Part shown: one piece after another, positions 22,323 to 34,313 of the stretch
How positions within the stretch are numbered: position 1 is the stretch's first letter
Layout of the letters: the number at the start of each line of letters is the position of its first letter
Origin: Sipunculus nudus
Taxonomy: Eukaryota > Annelida > Sipuncula > Golfingiida > Sipunculidae
DNA: 64,000 nucleotides
Assembly: GCA_026874595.1 (NCBI GenBank)
Contig: CM049310.1
Coordinates: 52,158,558-52,222,557 of the forward strand
Direction of reading: 5' to 3'
Position numbers and translations under genes: made by a program
Notes under the pieces: generated by a model
Database searches by the model: none
Seen by the model: the letters and a program-made list of their open reading frames with translations, nothing else
Told to the model about the DNA's origin: nothing

Positions 22323-23978
22323 AATAACGCTTGCTTTCAATGAGGGATTTGACCCACGTGTGTGGTCAGTAAAAGAGAAAAACACATGTTTCTCGCTTTA
22401 TGAAATGGAGGTTAACCCAGGAGGATTAATGAAAAAACCTAATTCAAGGTCCCAATTTCAGGAACAGGGCTTGGGTGGGGTGGGGTTGGGTGGTGGCGGG
22501 AGTTTCAGGCCTCAAAATTTGTCTGATACGATGAAAAAAAGGTTGCGGTGGCTGAAAATGGGATACGGATACACTGCATGGAGTCCCGCTGGGTCCGCTT
22601 CTGCTACTTACGATGTATGCATATTTCTGTTTCCTTCTTCAGGAACAGTTTCCTTGCAACGTACATTTATTTAATCTTTCATGTGTTCCTCACATCAACC
22701 TATTCTTTATACGTCCAACGATAGAAACCAGTCAAATATCAACAAAACACTGTATGCCTCCGCGTCTCATTCCGGTTCGCAATGTAAACCATCACTGACC
22801 ATGCAGGTCTTCAAGGTAAACATACCGGGGTATGATTTTTGCCACGAGCACAGCGCCACAAAATAACAGTAAAAAATATTTGTACATATCGTATTCCGAG
22901 AGTATCCCACTAAAAATCTATAGTTTCTTTTTTTTAACTTTTATAATAAAAAATGAGCCATCATTCAATATCTCAGTAAATATATCTCCCAGACCCCGGT
23001 AAAAAGCCCGGTATACCGGGTTTACCAGCTGGTAATATTGATATATGAAATCCTTTCTTATAGATTACAGTCCGGGAATTTAAGGGGAAAATTAGTTTTC
23101 CCTTATTGTTTTAGTATCATTACTAGCATATTACTCAGCCATTATTTCGCACTTTGAGGCCTGTTTTTATTTTGTATATGCGAAGGATGTGTGTAGATTC
23201 TGATAGATGGCGCTGCGGTACGCTTTCCTTGAAATAATGTTAATTTCCTCATGATTTATCGGAAACTATGGAAAAAGGACCTCCTTATGACACACTTGGC
23301 ATCTTACAGGACATATCAACAACAAAAAAAACGGACATCTCTGAGGCGCAACAGACGAGTTGCGTTACAAATATTGAGGGCCACCATCATCAGTAATAAC
23401 ATATATTTTTTTATCTCTGATTATTATGAATTTATTTGTGATTTTTACGATGATTATCATCATTATTATTGTTATTACTATTGTTATTAGTGTTCATGTT
23501 TACAATTATTGTTGTTTTTATTTTATTATTTTTATTGTCAATTATCATATTATTATTATTATTATTATTATTATATAATTATCATGAAAGGGGGATAACG
23601 CCATTTCCTTATTATTTTATACCACTACCATTCATATTAAACATATAAGGACACAATAGTTGTGTTATCATCGCTATAAATAAAAAAAATATGGAAAAAA
23701 AAACAAGAAAGAAGTCCCATATCGGAGACTCGTCCGTATCAAGCGGAAGCACGAGGCACATTGAGGAAATAATAAGCAATGTGAAGGGTAATGAGAGGAA
23801 CGTGTCTGCAGTCCAGACGGTGTCTCCTGGGTCTTTATATTAGGAGAGACGTCGACAAAATGTGGCTAATAAGCAATCTAGGACCGAAAAGGGCAGTGGC
23901 CAACCAATACCTCCATAACAATCGGCTCCAACTGGAGTTGCTGGAATATGGAACAACAAAAATACGACCCTTTTTTCC

Positions 23979-24038
<60 letters not shown>

Positions 24039-24721
24039 TCTTAATGGCAAAAATTGATATAAAATCAAATTCGATGTTTTCAAGATATTTAAAACCGTGA
24101 AATCTATAGTATATATATTGAACATGTTGATTAAGCCTTGCTTGTACACCATACTGAAAAGTCGAGGTAAGTTTATATTCTCTGCATAAGGTGGAGTTTT
24201 AATGCTGTATACGCTATTTAGTGCCTGTCTTTCTCATGTCTCTTATAGAGTTAGAAAATGTTATTTGGATAATACGACTACCTTGATGTGAATCCATATT
24301 CGTTTCTGATGGTTTGTTTAAAATGCAACCAATTTAATTAAATTTGAAGGAAAAAAGAGCAATTATCGATATATTCGATTAATATGTACACCACTTATTA
24401 TATATATTTCTGACTTATGTAGAGCTTTCAATAGAAAGATTTTTTCAAGAGTCCTGAATGCTCATGTCAAAAGGTTTGATAGTCCCCTCTGAGTTTGTTG
24501 TATCCCATATAATATGGAGATAATATGTGAAACTTGATCATTTTTGTATTTTATGTCATTACCGTATCATTTTATGATTAAAAATCTTGTCATTATTTGA
24601 AAACTTGATTAAAGTGAATGGTAAGGGTTAGTTATGAGCGCAGTGTTTTAACAACTGACTGGTTTGTTTGAAATATTCGACAATATTCTGTGCCTGCTTC
24701 ATGGGCATGGTTTGATCCTCT
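22323..24721. other. AT-rich DNA with simple repeats, no gene called
   Basis: The block contains a perfect 14-bp palindrome, CCCGGTATACCGGG (23007-23020), (ATT)n-type runs at about 23400-23580, and a TAGATGGCGC word near 23204 that resembles an insect-type CTCF core. The frame 22360-22674 has a Gly-rich low-complexity middle and no motif. Confidence 0.45.
23981..24033. repeat. (TA)n microsatellite
   Basis: A pure TA run of about 26 units. Open frames crossing it on both strands encode only YIYI repeats. Confidence 0.97.
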
Positions 24722-24825
24722 CGGTTCTACAGTCAGAAATTCGCGCGTCCCATCAGACGCTTGGACCCTAAGAGCCGAACGTCCGAAATAGATTTCGAGC
24801 GTCACAGGGCCTTTAACCCCATGTT
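24722..24825 (-). repeat. dispersed repeat, pair with 50320
   Basis: The complement of this segment aligns with 50320-50425. Shared words in order are ACGCTCGAAAT/ATGCTCGAAAT, GGAC, CAAGCGTC, GATGGGACGCGCGAATTTCT against AATGGGACACGCGAATTTCT, then GGCT/GACT and a TA-rich flank. Only this roughly 100-bp core is shared. Superfamily is unknown. Confidence 0.6.
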
Positions 24826-26045
24826 CAGGATATATATGCGGTGTGTGGTTATACACAAATACATGTTTTTTCTAGAATAAATAGTTCTGACAAAAATAAA
24901 AAGACCAGGTATATGATGGTGCGTTTGTACTCTCGCTAGTTTATACATATGCTTGCGTTCCGCATTGCTAAAATGTACGACCGCGCTCGCAAACATGCAT
25001 TATAAACAACAAAATATAACAAAATCGACGTTACATAAACATCGATTTAACATTAACCTTCCAATTGCCTTTTAGAATGGAAATTTGTAATTATACTGAT
25101 ATTATATATACTGATATCTGATCTGCCCTTATCTGATCCACTGAAACCAAAATTCCCTGGAATAACTAGCTAGTCCCTCCTGTTTCAGTCACAGCAGTGA
25201 AAAAACAGAATAATACTAGATGGCTATTTGTGAAATACGTCGTGGAATAAAAAAAAATCCTGATATTTATATTTAGGAACAGTCTAGGGTTAAATTAATT
25301 AAAACGTGCGGTCCTGAGCAAAACATGGTGGCATTTACCAAACACTGCTTATCTCAACCCCGGAGGATTTTTTAAATGATTATCCTGTCTGGGATGGGGT
25401 ATATTTATACCAGCAATCATATATACTAATGCATGACAATGACTTGTCACACCTTATACAGACATTGTCTGTTACTGAAGCCCGATCCGGTCGGTGACAC
25501 GTGAGGGATATATCAACTGAACAGACAAGATGGCAGACGGCGATAATGATGAAGAAACGACGTATAATCTAATGTATGGTAGAAATAATGACTTTGCGAT
25601 GAGCAAGCGATTCAATATATCTGTATGAGTGTGTCTGAAATGAGAATAGGAGAAATTGCAGAAATATCCTTTTTAACCATCGTCATAACAGCAAGGATCT
25701 GGGCTACCAAGACACCTTGCTCCAGAGAGCCGCTCTTGCCTCTATTTCATGACCTCCGCTCGCGGCTCCCGTAGCATGCCTGTTGCTTATTTCAAATCAG
25801 ACGTTTAGCGTTGTAGGAAGCGAATTGAGAATCTGGCCAATGAAATGAATGTCTTGTAAGCCCATCCGGTATCTAGTGCATGTATTCTTGAGCAGATGGC
25901 TGTGAACAGTGATTTATTGACATTTGGTTGGTTAGCCTTGATTGACAGCAGTGGTTTCGGCCTGAACGCATGCAGGTGGGCCCTGAAGCTTGATGCCTAC
26001 GATTGAACCACTGGAATTCCACAGTCCTGCTAATTTTTAACAGCA
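24826..26045. other. 1.2 kb AT-rich DNA, no gene called
   Basis: No open frame above 65 codons, no repeat family and no transposon end is visible. A slightly more balanced patch lies at about 25680-25800. Confidence 0.5.
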
Positions 26046-26165
26046 CTGCGCAGAATCGGACTCACAAGAGTACGACTCTGCTGGATAGGGACTGTGGGTT
26101 TAACATCCCATTCCTATATACTGCATTGTGTCTTCTAAATACACCAGCGGCGTAGTATAAATAAA
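26046..26165 (+). repeat. dispersed repeat, pair with 61791
   Basis: It shares a perfect 26-bp match with 61792-61817 (26053-26078 here; it begins GAATCGGACTCACAAG). Patchy similarity then follows over roughly another 80 bp: TGTGGGYTT, CCCCATA/CCCATTC, ATACACCAG/ATACACAGA and GGCGTAG. On the minus strand the match contains GTCCGATTC, one base from a Pol III B-box consensus, so a tRNA-related SINE is possible. Confidence 0.6.
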
Positions 26166-26182
26166 GAGGATAATATAGTCTG

Positions 26183-26185
<3 letters not shown>

Positions 26186-26231
<46 letters not shown>

Positions 26232-26244
26232 AGAGAGAGAGAGA
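26186..26244. repeat. (TA)n then (GA)n microsatellite
   Basis: A TA run at 26186-26228 is followed by GAGAGAGAGAGAGATAGACA, a compound simple repeat. Confidence 0.95.
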
Positions 26245-26265
26245 TAGACAGAGAGGAGGGAAGAA

Positions 26266-26882
26266 TGAAAATCTGGGAAGATCCGGAATCTTCCCGGGGA
26301 AAAATGAAATCAAGAGATTATTTGAAATGATTTCTGTCCTTCCCGGGTAAAAATGAGAATTTTCATTCTTCCCGGGAAAATGAGAATTCAAGTCTGTCCC
26401 TGGAAAATTGAGAATTCTCATTTTTTTCACGGGAGAGTCAAGAATTCGATCAGTTTTGAAACTGAAACCTTTGAAAATAAAAATTCTTATTTATCCTGGG
26501 GAAAACAGGAATAATTTATAGCAGCTTTTTTTTTCAGATAGAAACTTTAATTCTTTCTTTCACATTAATTCTGAACTGATAAAGTAGTTAAGAGAATAAA
26601 TAAACACTCACATAAAATGAATTATGTGAATATGATATGAAGCTTACAATATAGTTGAGATAAATGATATATATTTATAACAAGTTTCTTTTTTGTATTA
26701 TTAATATGAAAATAGCTAGAAAAGATTCTTGAAATTAAGTTGTCAGAAAATAAGAATCTGAGAAAAATGAGAATTCCCATTAATTTTTGGAAAAACGAGA
26801 TTTCTCAATTGTTCCGGGAAAAATGAGAATCAAGTGGTAGTATGAACTGATTTCCTTTCTTCCCGGGAAATACGAGAAATAC
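26266..26882 (+). repeat. degenerate CCCGGGAAAAATGAGAATTC repeat
   Basis: Variants of TTCCCGGGAAAAATGAGAAT recur at irregular spacing in 26266-26455 and again in 26757-26882, in one orientation. A longer unit is shared between the blocks: CCGGGAAAAATGARAATCAAG, then 20-25 bp, then TGATTTCYKTYCTTCCCGGG. The intervening AT-rich 300 bp lacks it. The minus-strand frame across the first block only translates the repeat. Confidence 0.75.
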
Positions 26883-28125
26883 ACACACACATACACACAC
26901 ACACATATATATATATCTAACTTTTACAGTTAAGACCGTTAACCAGAATACCCAGGTAAAGAGGTTCAAAATTCTTTTGTATTGAAGCGACCCCTGGCGG
27001 CAGGGTGACTATTTATAGGAATCAGCCTAGTGACGTCAAGGATAGGACGCCATAGTTAGACTCACTACTCGTATCTAGGCAAGAGAAGAGGATGATCTTG
27101 GGAAGTTGTCCTGCCTTCAGTGTGTGTCACCTATATAGTGACAGCAAAACACTCATAAGATGAAGATGCGGCGGTTTCCAGTAAACAAATAAAAAAGAAT
27201 GCGACTCGAGGATTCTGTAATTATCACAGAAAACTACTTATTACCCCTCTGTTCCGTTGGCAATTTTAAAAGAAGGTAACTTTTTGTTTGAGCTCGTTTA
27301 GCTGGTGACAGTCATTTCGTTAGCTGGGATCGCCGAAGTAATGAAAGGAAAGTTAATTGGGAGCCTGAATAGAAAATAGAGAATTCTTCACCGAAAGAAA
27401 GGGAAAGCACACTCAGAGAAATAAGTACTTAAACTTGGTAGTTCATGTGAAATAATCGATAACTCTGCTAAGTTTAGGTAAGGTTTCCGTATTGCTATAT
27501 AAGCAACCTTATACAGTATTTCCCTTATCAAGCTCCAGTCCTATGCAGTCAGCGTGGCGAGGCAGCAAGAAGGATATAGCCTCGTTTTCATGTTACTGTC
27601 AGGAGCTTTCAAAGATGTCTGTGAATGTTACGGGATTAGGCAGCTGGCTTCGGGAGAATATTTCAACACGAATTGGCTGTCACATACAGCAATCATAGAC
27701 TGATTGCACTGGTTTCACTGACAGTCCCACCTTTTGTATGATAACCAAAAATAGAACCAAGTGACACTCCGCGTTAGGTGTCCTGACAAAGTTTTCAGGC
27801 GCATTCTTATTTCAAAGGATAAAAAATTGATGAGCCTTCAGTACACGAGACAAGTTACAGAAAGAGGTAATTGATCCAAACGTCCTTGACCTTAATAGTG
27901 AGTAACGGTCGCACCAAGGAAACATAAAGGCTTATAAGACTTTTCAATTTGACCATGACAAGGGACCTCGTGATATTTCGACTTTTCGTGCAGTACATGT
28001 TGATCATTAGTCAAGATAGCAACTGATATGAGCGGTACACACTTATAATCTCTGTATTATTTGTTGAAATATAGATCCATATATTGTAACTGTGTGAAGG
28101 AGTTATGCGATTGCATTGTAGAAGA
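26883..28125. other. spacer, no gene called
   Basis: A (CA)n/(TA)n run lies at about 26881-26912. The frame at 27492-27698 (68 codons) has no motif. No promoter or RNA gene is recognised. Confidence 0.45.
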
Positions 28126-28320
28126 AATACGGTTTTCTCCATGAAACGTCAGCTTTACTACAATTTTCCCATGAAACGTTAGATTTTTTTATTGTTTTCT
28201 ATTTGACACGTCAGCTTTATTACGGTTTTCTCGTGATTTGTCAGCTTTGTAACGGTTTTCCGTGACACGTCAGCTTTACTACAGTTTTCTCCGTAAAATG
28301 TCAGCTTTAGTACGGTTTAT
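28126..28320 (+). repeat. minisatellite, GTCAGCTTTACTACGGTTTTCT unit
   Basis: About five to six degenerate copies of a 30-38 bp unit occur in tandem: ACGGTTTTCTCC, then RTGAMACGTCAGCTTTA. Copies near 28260-28320 are closest to each other; the copy at 28165-28200 is the most diverged. Confidence 0.85.
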
Positions 28321-29281
28321 CTTTCGTCATTTCTTTACCTTCCCCAGTTATTAATTGTATTCAATCGTTTATTTAAAAAATCACTATGATATGTCTTAAA
28401 TCTCAAACGTTTAAGATATCCTAATAACATTCTTAATAACCTTACCTTAACTACTCTTTTTCGGTGACACACTTGTTTTGATCACCGCGAATACATTCTT
28501 GAATCTGCTTTCATTTTGAACTTTGAAAATTGCACTCAGAGAGCCCATTCACTTTAAAATGCTATCGACGCAAGATCAACAAATGTAAGCTTAAATTGGG
28601 AAACGACAAAGCTCATGAAACATCACTATGGTTATATATTGCACTTCACATTCATTACGGTTACAGTACCATGGTAATCTGATTACATCATTTTCAAAAG
28701 GAATTAAATACCGAACCGGATGATGTCTATCAGTATCTCAAAATGCTTAGAAAGAAGGGGATTAAGAAGAAGTGATTGTGGTGCGGGTTGACAAACCTAC
28801 GGAGATATTGTTTTGACAAACAGTAAAACAGACCCAAGTGGCCTATTTCGATATCTGACGTCTAATGAATAACGATATGATTCCCTGGAACTTAAAAATA
28901 ATCCCACGTTGTACAGGTTGTCCGTGTTGTTGATGACCACGTGTTTATAAAATGCCTGTCGTAATCCAAACACGTCCAACATCTAGGGCAATTCAGATGA
29001 AAAAAGGAGTTTCACAAATGAAATATTCGGAATTTTTTTTTCACGGCTAACGACTGATGATCTTCCAATTTCCGCATATGTGCAATCAGTTACTTCTGGT
29101 TACATGCTTTTTTCCGTTTTTCAACATAGGCATGTGTTAACTAACACCCTGTAGATGCACAAGTTTATACGACCGTTAAAAGGGTTTTATAAAATCCTTT
29201 CTCAGCAGGTTCATTAACATGTCCACAGAGTAAACCAGAAATCATATAAATTCTACATATAAAGTTAGTGAATAGCCGGCT
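28321..29281. other. AT-rich DNA, no gene called
   Basis: Only short frames occur here, for example 61 codons on the minus strand at 28797-28982, and none has a recognisable motif. Confidence 0.5.
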
Positions 29282-29722
29282 TTAAAAAACCGTTTCCTCG
29301 CCCGTATAAAGTAATTCACCTGAACAAGCATGAGCGCCTACATTGGATGTATTGAATATCCTCTTTATCCCCCGGGTGTAATTTGTTCTTATAGCCAAGC
29401 TCCTGTGGTACACGGACAGCATTCCGCTCCGGCTCAGGACAATTACAGCCGGTAAGGGATATTTACCGGTCAGCGCTAGGTGATCAAAGCAGCTTGTTAA
29501 GTCTGGGGTTACCAGATAATGGCCGCCTGTCACACCCGGTCTTGTCAATAGACTGGTTCTATCGTCACTATGAATTATAAATCTCTGAGGATATGTGCAC
29601 TGACGCCAGTCTGGGGTATACCAGTGCAGCCAACTTTGTGGCTGCCTTGTTCGTAATATTTGATTTTGTAGTGCGGAATTACGAAAATTGATTACATCCT
29701 GCTTATAACCGAGACCGTACAT
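29282..29722 (-). CDS. unassigned 146-codon frame
   Basis: This is one of the longest frames in the window. It lies in a patch that is visibly less AT-rich than its flanks, which favours coding over chance. The frame begins at an ATG (complement of 29720-29722) and has a balanced composition: TRPGVTGGHYLVTPDLTSC around residues 60-80 and GKYPLPAVIVLSRSGMLS around 86-104. No transmembrane segment, signal peptide or catalytic motif is evident. I recognise no family. It could be a long exon, a decayed transposon coding remnant or chance. No convincing splice acceptor was found upstream. Confidence 0.25.
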   Translation of the reverse strand: MYGLGYKQDVINFRNSALQNQILRTRQPQSWLHWYTPDWRQCTYPQRFIIHSDDRTSLLTRPGVTGGHYLVTPDLTSCFDHLALTGKYPLPAVIVLSRSGMLSVYHRSLAIRTNYTRGIKRIFNTSNVGAHACSGELLYTGEETVF

Positions 29723-30874
29723 TATTTTATACAGGCATATTAGTACATGGTGTATTCAACTATGTACTCAACTGACAGGGCCATACATGCCTACACCAGG
29801 GAGCTCCACCGGTATGACAAATAAGCACGGGTTCATATATTTTTAATAGAACAATGAGATTCCCCGTGTTTTGGTAAACATATATGGTAAATACAGGTCC
29901 ATGTGTATGTCCTATGTTTAAAATCTGCCTATCTGAGCTAGAATTACAAGGCCATCGCATTTTGATTAGACAGCAGCGACGGGTCTTGGAATCAACTTCG
30001 TTTTCTATACACAGACAGATACGTTTCAGACAAGATAAAGCGTTTAGTGACAAAGTGAAAATTAAAAACACACTGCTCAATAAATCAGGCGTTGTTAACC
30101 TTTAAAGTTTATGGACAAGGAGCAAATATGGTTACAGCGGGTATAATTTTACGGGAGCAGTATATGCGGTAGGAACCAGGAATTGACACAGAGTAATTTT
30201 GTTTCCAATCAGAATCCCCGAAGCACTTGTTAATGCTTGTATCAGGGGCCTTGGAATAATTTACCTGATTAGAGAGCGACAGACATGTCACATATTGTCC
30301 TCAGGGCAAACGGAATCTTATTCATCACAGAAACCAACGTGCATTTCCGATAAACCTCTTACTTCAATGAGGTTTACCTCTGAATTGGCTACCAACCAGA
30401 CTACTCAGCTTTCTGTACGCACTTGCTACAGCTTGAGTTCATTTCAGCCCTACATACATCCAACATGGTACAATATTACATTTTCATAATTTCAACTCAA
30501 CAGTATAAAGCATATTGCTTTTAGACTAAGTGTTCTGTTTGAGTTTTCCTCGCATAAACCATAGGTTTCGGCTATACGTTTTACTGCACCACGGTATTGG
30601 ATAAGAGATGACATTCAAGTAGCCAAATCGTGTTGAAACAGACATGTGTATTCATAACGCCTTGAATTCTCTTTCACCTGCATATGCAAAAATAGCGGTA
30701 AAACCCCTTTCAAATTGCAAGTTTAGTGCCAGGCTTAAAAAAGGAATTTAGATAAGACAGTGAAATGATGCCTTGGAGTGAAATGATGCTACGACGTAAA
30801 GTTCATGCCAGCCTGCTCGGACCCTCCCTCCAGAACCTACCTTTTGAAAAGAATTAACGTGATTTCTGGCTTCC

Positions 30875-30943
<69 letters not shown>

Positions 30944-32080
30944 TAAAAGTAAATTTAGTTGTAAAAAAAGTTCTTATAACGCCTTCGTGAGTCATGTAGG
31001 AACGTGTTTATCAACAACATGTTTGTAAACAGCAATTGTGACAAACGTGAAAACATGTATCCTAAGGTGGTAGGTTGCAAATATACGCAGGTAGAAAGGT
31101 CACTTGTTGCAAAACGCCATTTGCAAAGCTTTTACTTATCTCACATCCTGCCAGGTGCCCTTGTTGAATTTGTTTTGATTATTTTTGCGGGCACCCACAT
31201 AATTATTATAAACACGTTAATATATATATATATATATAACCAAAAAATGCAGCCTGTGTTTCGTGATATCGACATTTTCATGAAAGCTCCAAGGGATTCC
31301 CTTAAATTTATAAAGTTCGGATAGGTGAATGGGCCCCTTTAAGATATTATTTTAATATATTATTATAACATTGTGCAGAAGAACATTAGATACATACAGC
31401 TGTCATTGTACAAGTAACCCGTGAAAAAAGATCTTTTAGAATCTTCATTCATCTGAAAATGCCCTTTGCAGTCCCTGAAGCTGCTTCGCATACCAGTGAA
31501 CTCGGCCCATATGTAAAACCCGATCTGGACAGAGAGTAAGCGGATAAGCTACACTATAAACGGAGCAGCTAGAATCTTCAATTCTTCAAGAGGATGTGAA
31601 CATTTTTATTCTTATACATTTATAAACACGTGCACTTAATGGAAATGATTATTATAATGAAACGCTACGGGGCGAAATTCTAAGGGGTCAACATAAGTTT
31701 GATACTAAACAGACAAGAAACAGCGGAAGCAGTAAGTTGTGACTTTTTCTAAGCAGCTACGAAAATACCTTGTTTTTTTTCTGGTTTAGCAGGTGGTTAT
31801 TCAATAGTATTCTCCAGTAAGAATCACAAGGAACAACCAAACAGTTCTTATATGCTGTGTTCTTATAACATATTCAGTAACTCGGACTATCAATATGCCG
31901 TTACAGCCCTGCAATGCTCCAGTGATAAAAGGAATTAGGAATGAATTAAGGACACGCTTCATCGATTCATGTAAAGTATGATTCATGGAAACCGCCTCTT
32001 TCAGGTACCTACTGTTATGAAAATATAAGCTAAAAAGTAAAAGCTGTCAATCGCCAGATTTTTCATTATTTTTGATTGCC
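29723..32080. other. 2.4 kb with (TA)n runs, no gene called
   Basis: Opposed frames at 29760-30080 (minus) and 29884-30105 (plus) overlap each other and lack motifs. Simple repeats are annotated separately at 30879 and 31217. Confidence 0.45.
30879..30940. repeat. (TA)n microsatellite
   Basis: A pure TA run of about 30 units. A further short run lies at about 31217-31239. Confidence 0.97.
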
Positions 32081-32402
32081 CTAAAGGGTCCCAATCACCA
32101 TTAAAACACGTTTAATTTACACGAAAAATAGCGTCTTCCCTTTAAAATAAATTTTTACCTGCCAAAACATTGCCCTGAAACCGTTTGCATTATAAACATA
32201 GCGCGTGGGACTGAGCCAGAAACACCTGCCAATCACGTGATGCCCTGACTGACCTCAAAATGTATTACATGTTCCCGCTGGCTAAAACTTCGTGTGTTGC
32301 AGCTCATAATTGGACCTCTGGTCACGCGGCCTCGTTATGGTAAACAGACACGTGGACTATGTGAAAGAAAGGCATAATATTGCTCCTGATTATGTCCCTT
32401 TA
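32081..32402. mobile_element. short MITE with AAAGGG termini
   Basis: The left end CTAAAGGGTCCCAATCA and the complement of the right end, TTAAAGGGACATAATCA, match at 13 of 17 positions. The interior includes CACGTGAT and CACGTGGA words and is less AT-rich than the flanks. TTAAAGGG-type ends occur in several invertebrate MITE families with TA or TTAA targets. Here the target duplication is ambiguous, so no superfamily is assigned. Confidence 0.4.
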
Positions 32403-34144
32403 ATGTGAGTTATATGACTCTTAAATGGAACAGGGTTCGTAAGGTCTGTGCATGCATGGGATGTTGGGAATGATGAAAGATATGTGGGAATCCTTGTAGG
32501 GTAATATATAATGTCCAACACAGTCTATCGTTTCGTCGGAGATTGTCTCGTTTTATACCAAGACAGGTATATAACTCCAAAAAATTCAGTAATTACAACA
32601 CTAAATCTATTATTCTGCAAAATAGAAGATACGGTCCCAAGGCAGCTGTTCCTCCTGAGAAAATTATTCTATAAACGCATCTGATAAAGACATACAATAA
32701 TGTGTAGTATTATCGGTTACACATCTAGTATTACTTACAATCCAAAATACTCTATGTATAGATATTTATGATATTTACATCCGTTATCCATATTCATTAC
32801 CAACTAACCCCTGTCTAAAGTTACATATCTTTGCTTAGAAAACGTTTCAGCTCGCCATCTATTCCTAATTGTTTCACCTGTATCATATACTCAAATGCAG
32901 AATAATTTCATTATTTCTTGAATGCAATCAGCTATTCTGGCGTATGGAAATGAGCTTTCGTTTACAGTTAATTAAGTTTGTAATAAAGTTTCCATTCAAG
33001 CTATGTGATTGCCCCTTCGCCACTTCAATGTAATTTAATCCTGAGAAAAAAAATCCCTATGGATGAAATTATATATTATGGCAGGAATGCAGACGGTTAG
33101 AAAACTGCGGTGCACCAAAAGCGCAGTTCCGTTCATTGACTCTTTAACTCATAACGTGATTAACATCTTCATTCCAAAATTACAGTCACACCAATAAATT
33201 CCATAGTTGTCAAACAAAAAAGTCGCAGCGGGTTCAGAAGTTTGAAAAACGGTGTGTTAGCAACAGTGTGGAGTACTTAACCACACGTTTACTCTGAATT
33301 AATATAATTTTGCTCATCTCTTTAATTGATTCTGGTCGAATGTGTACATTAGTCAGCACTTGCCAAGGATCAAAATGGCTCATTTCTCTGGAAGAGTCAT
33401 TTTATGAGCAATAAGATAAATACTTTTTAACGGAGAAGTGGCACTTTGTTCCATCATGAGGTATTGCTGTGTAGTCATCCAAACAAATTGGCTGAAAAAA
33501 TGGAGGCTTTTTTAGGTCCACCACTATCCCTACTTCATGGTCGTGATAACAAGAAAATTATTACAATATTTAAAAAAAGCATGAGGATATAATTTAGCCC
33601 GGGCACTAAGAGATACTGATAATAATTTCAGCAAATCGTACATTTTGTAAGAAAGTTTAATGTCAAAATGGCCAAATGTATGGTCAAATTCGTGATATAT
33701 ACACCAGGAGCACCTTAATGACCCCTGAGACTAGTCGTAAATAACAACCCTAGGATATGGTACCGCACAACTACCTGTATATCTTTCTTATCGAAACTTA
33801 TGAAAAAGTGGGGTTTTTTTTACTTTATAGAGAGGGGAGACATACTTTGAGGAATATGTCCGAAATCAGAGATCTCCATATCGGCGCCTGAAGAACGTGT
33901 GCTGATATTGCCTTCGCGGGGTATGGAACTTACAGCATAAATGGAACAAACACAAAATTATGTTCAAACACGATTTTAATACAGCCGTAAATGATAATAA
34001 ATATAGCATATATACCACCTTACAAAATACTTCCCTTGACTTGATATATATGTGTAAAATTTTGAAGTGCATCGATCAGTATCAATAGTGACGGATCGTG
34101 AAATGTTCTGCAATCACCACCCTTTTTTACACCCGTCATGGCTG
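32403..34144. other. 1.7 kb AT-rich DNA, no gene called
   Basis: I see no open frame of interest, no microsatellite and no family shared with the rest of the window. Confidence 0.5.
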
Positions 34145-34313
34145 TTTCCTGGGAGGGAGCCGCGGCCTAGGCTCTATAAAGTAACTGGACTTTGACCCGG
34201 CAGGCTTGTTTCAACCTAGTCCACATCGAGGTATCAGCTTCTATCTGGGCTCCATTAATCTAAGGGGTATAGGGGCAGGTGCCCCTTCTAACCGCTCCGC
34301 CGCGACCACGGCC
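34145..34313 (-). mobile_element. possible tRNA-headed SINE, second type
   Basis: On the minus strand the GC-rich head reads CGGCGGAGCGGTTAGAAGG (complement of about 34285-34303), close to a tRNA A box (10 of 11 in CGGCGGAGCGG). A B-box-like GGTTGAAACA follows about 75 bp downstream, farther than in a tRNA. The opposite side has an imperfect hairpin, GAGCCGCGGCCTAGGCTC. No second copy occurs in the window. Confidence 0.3.
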
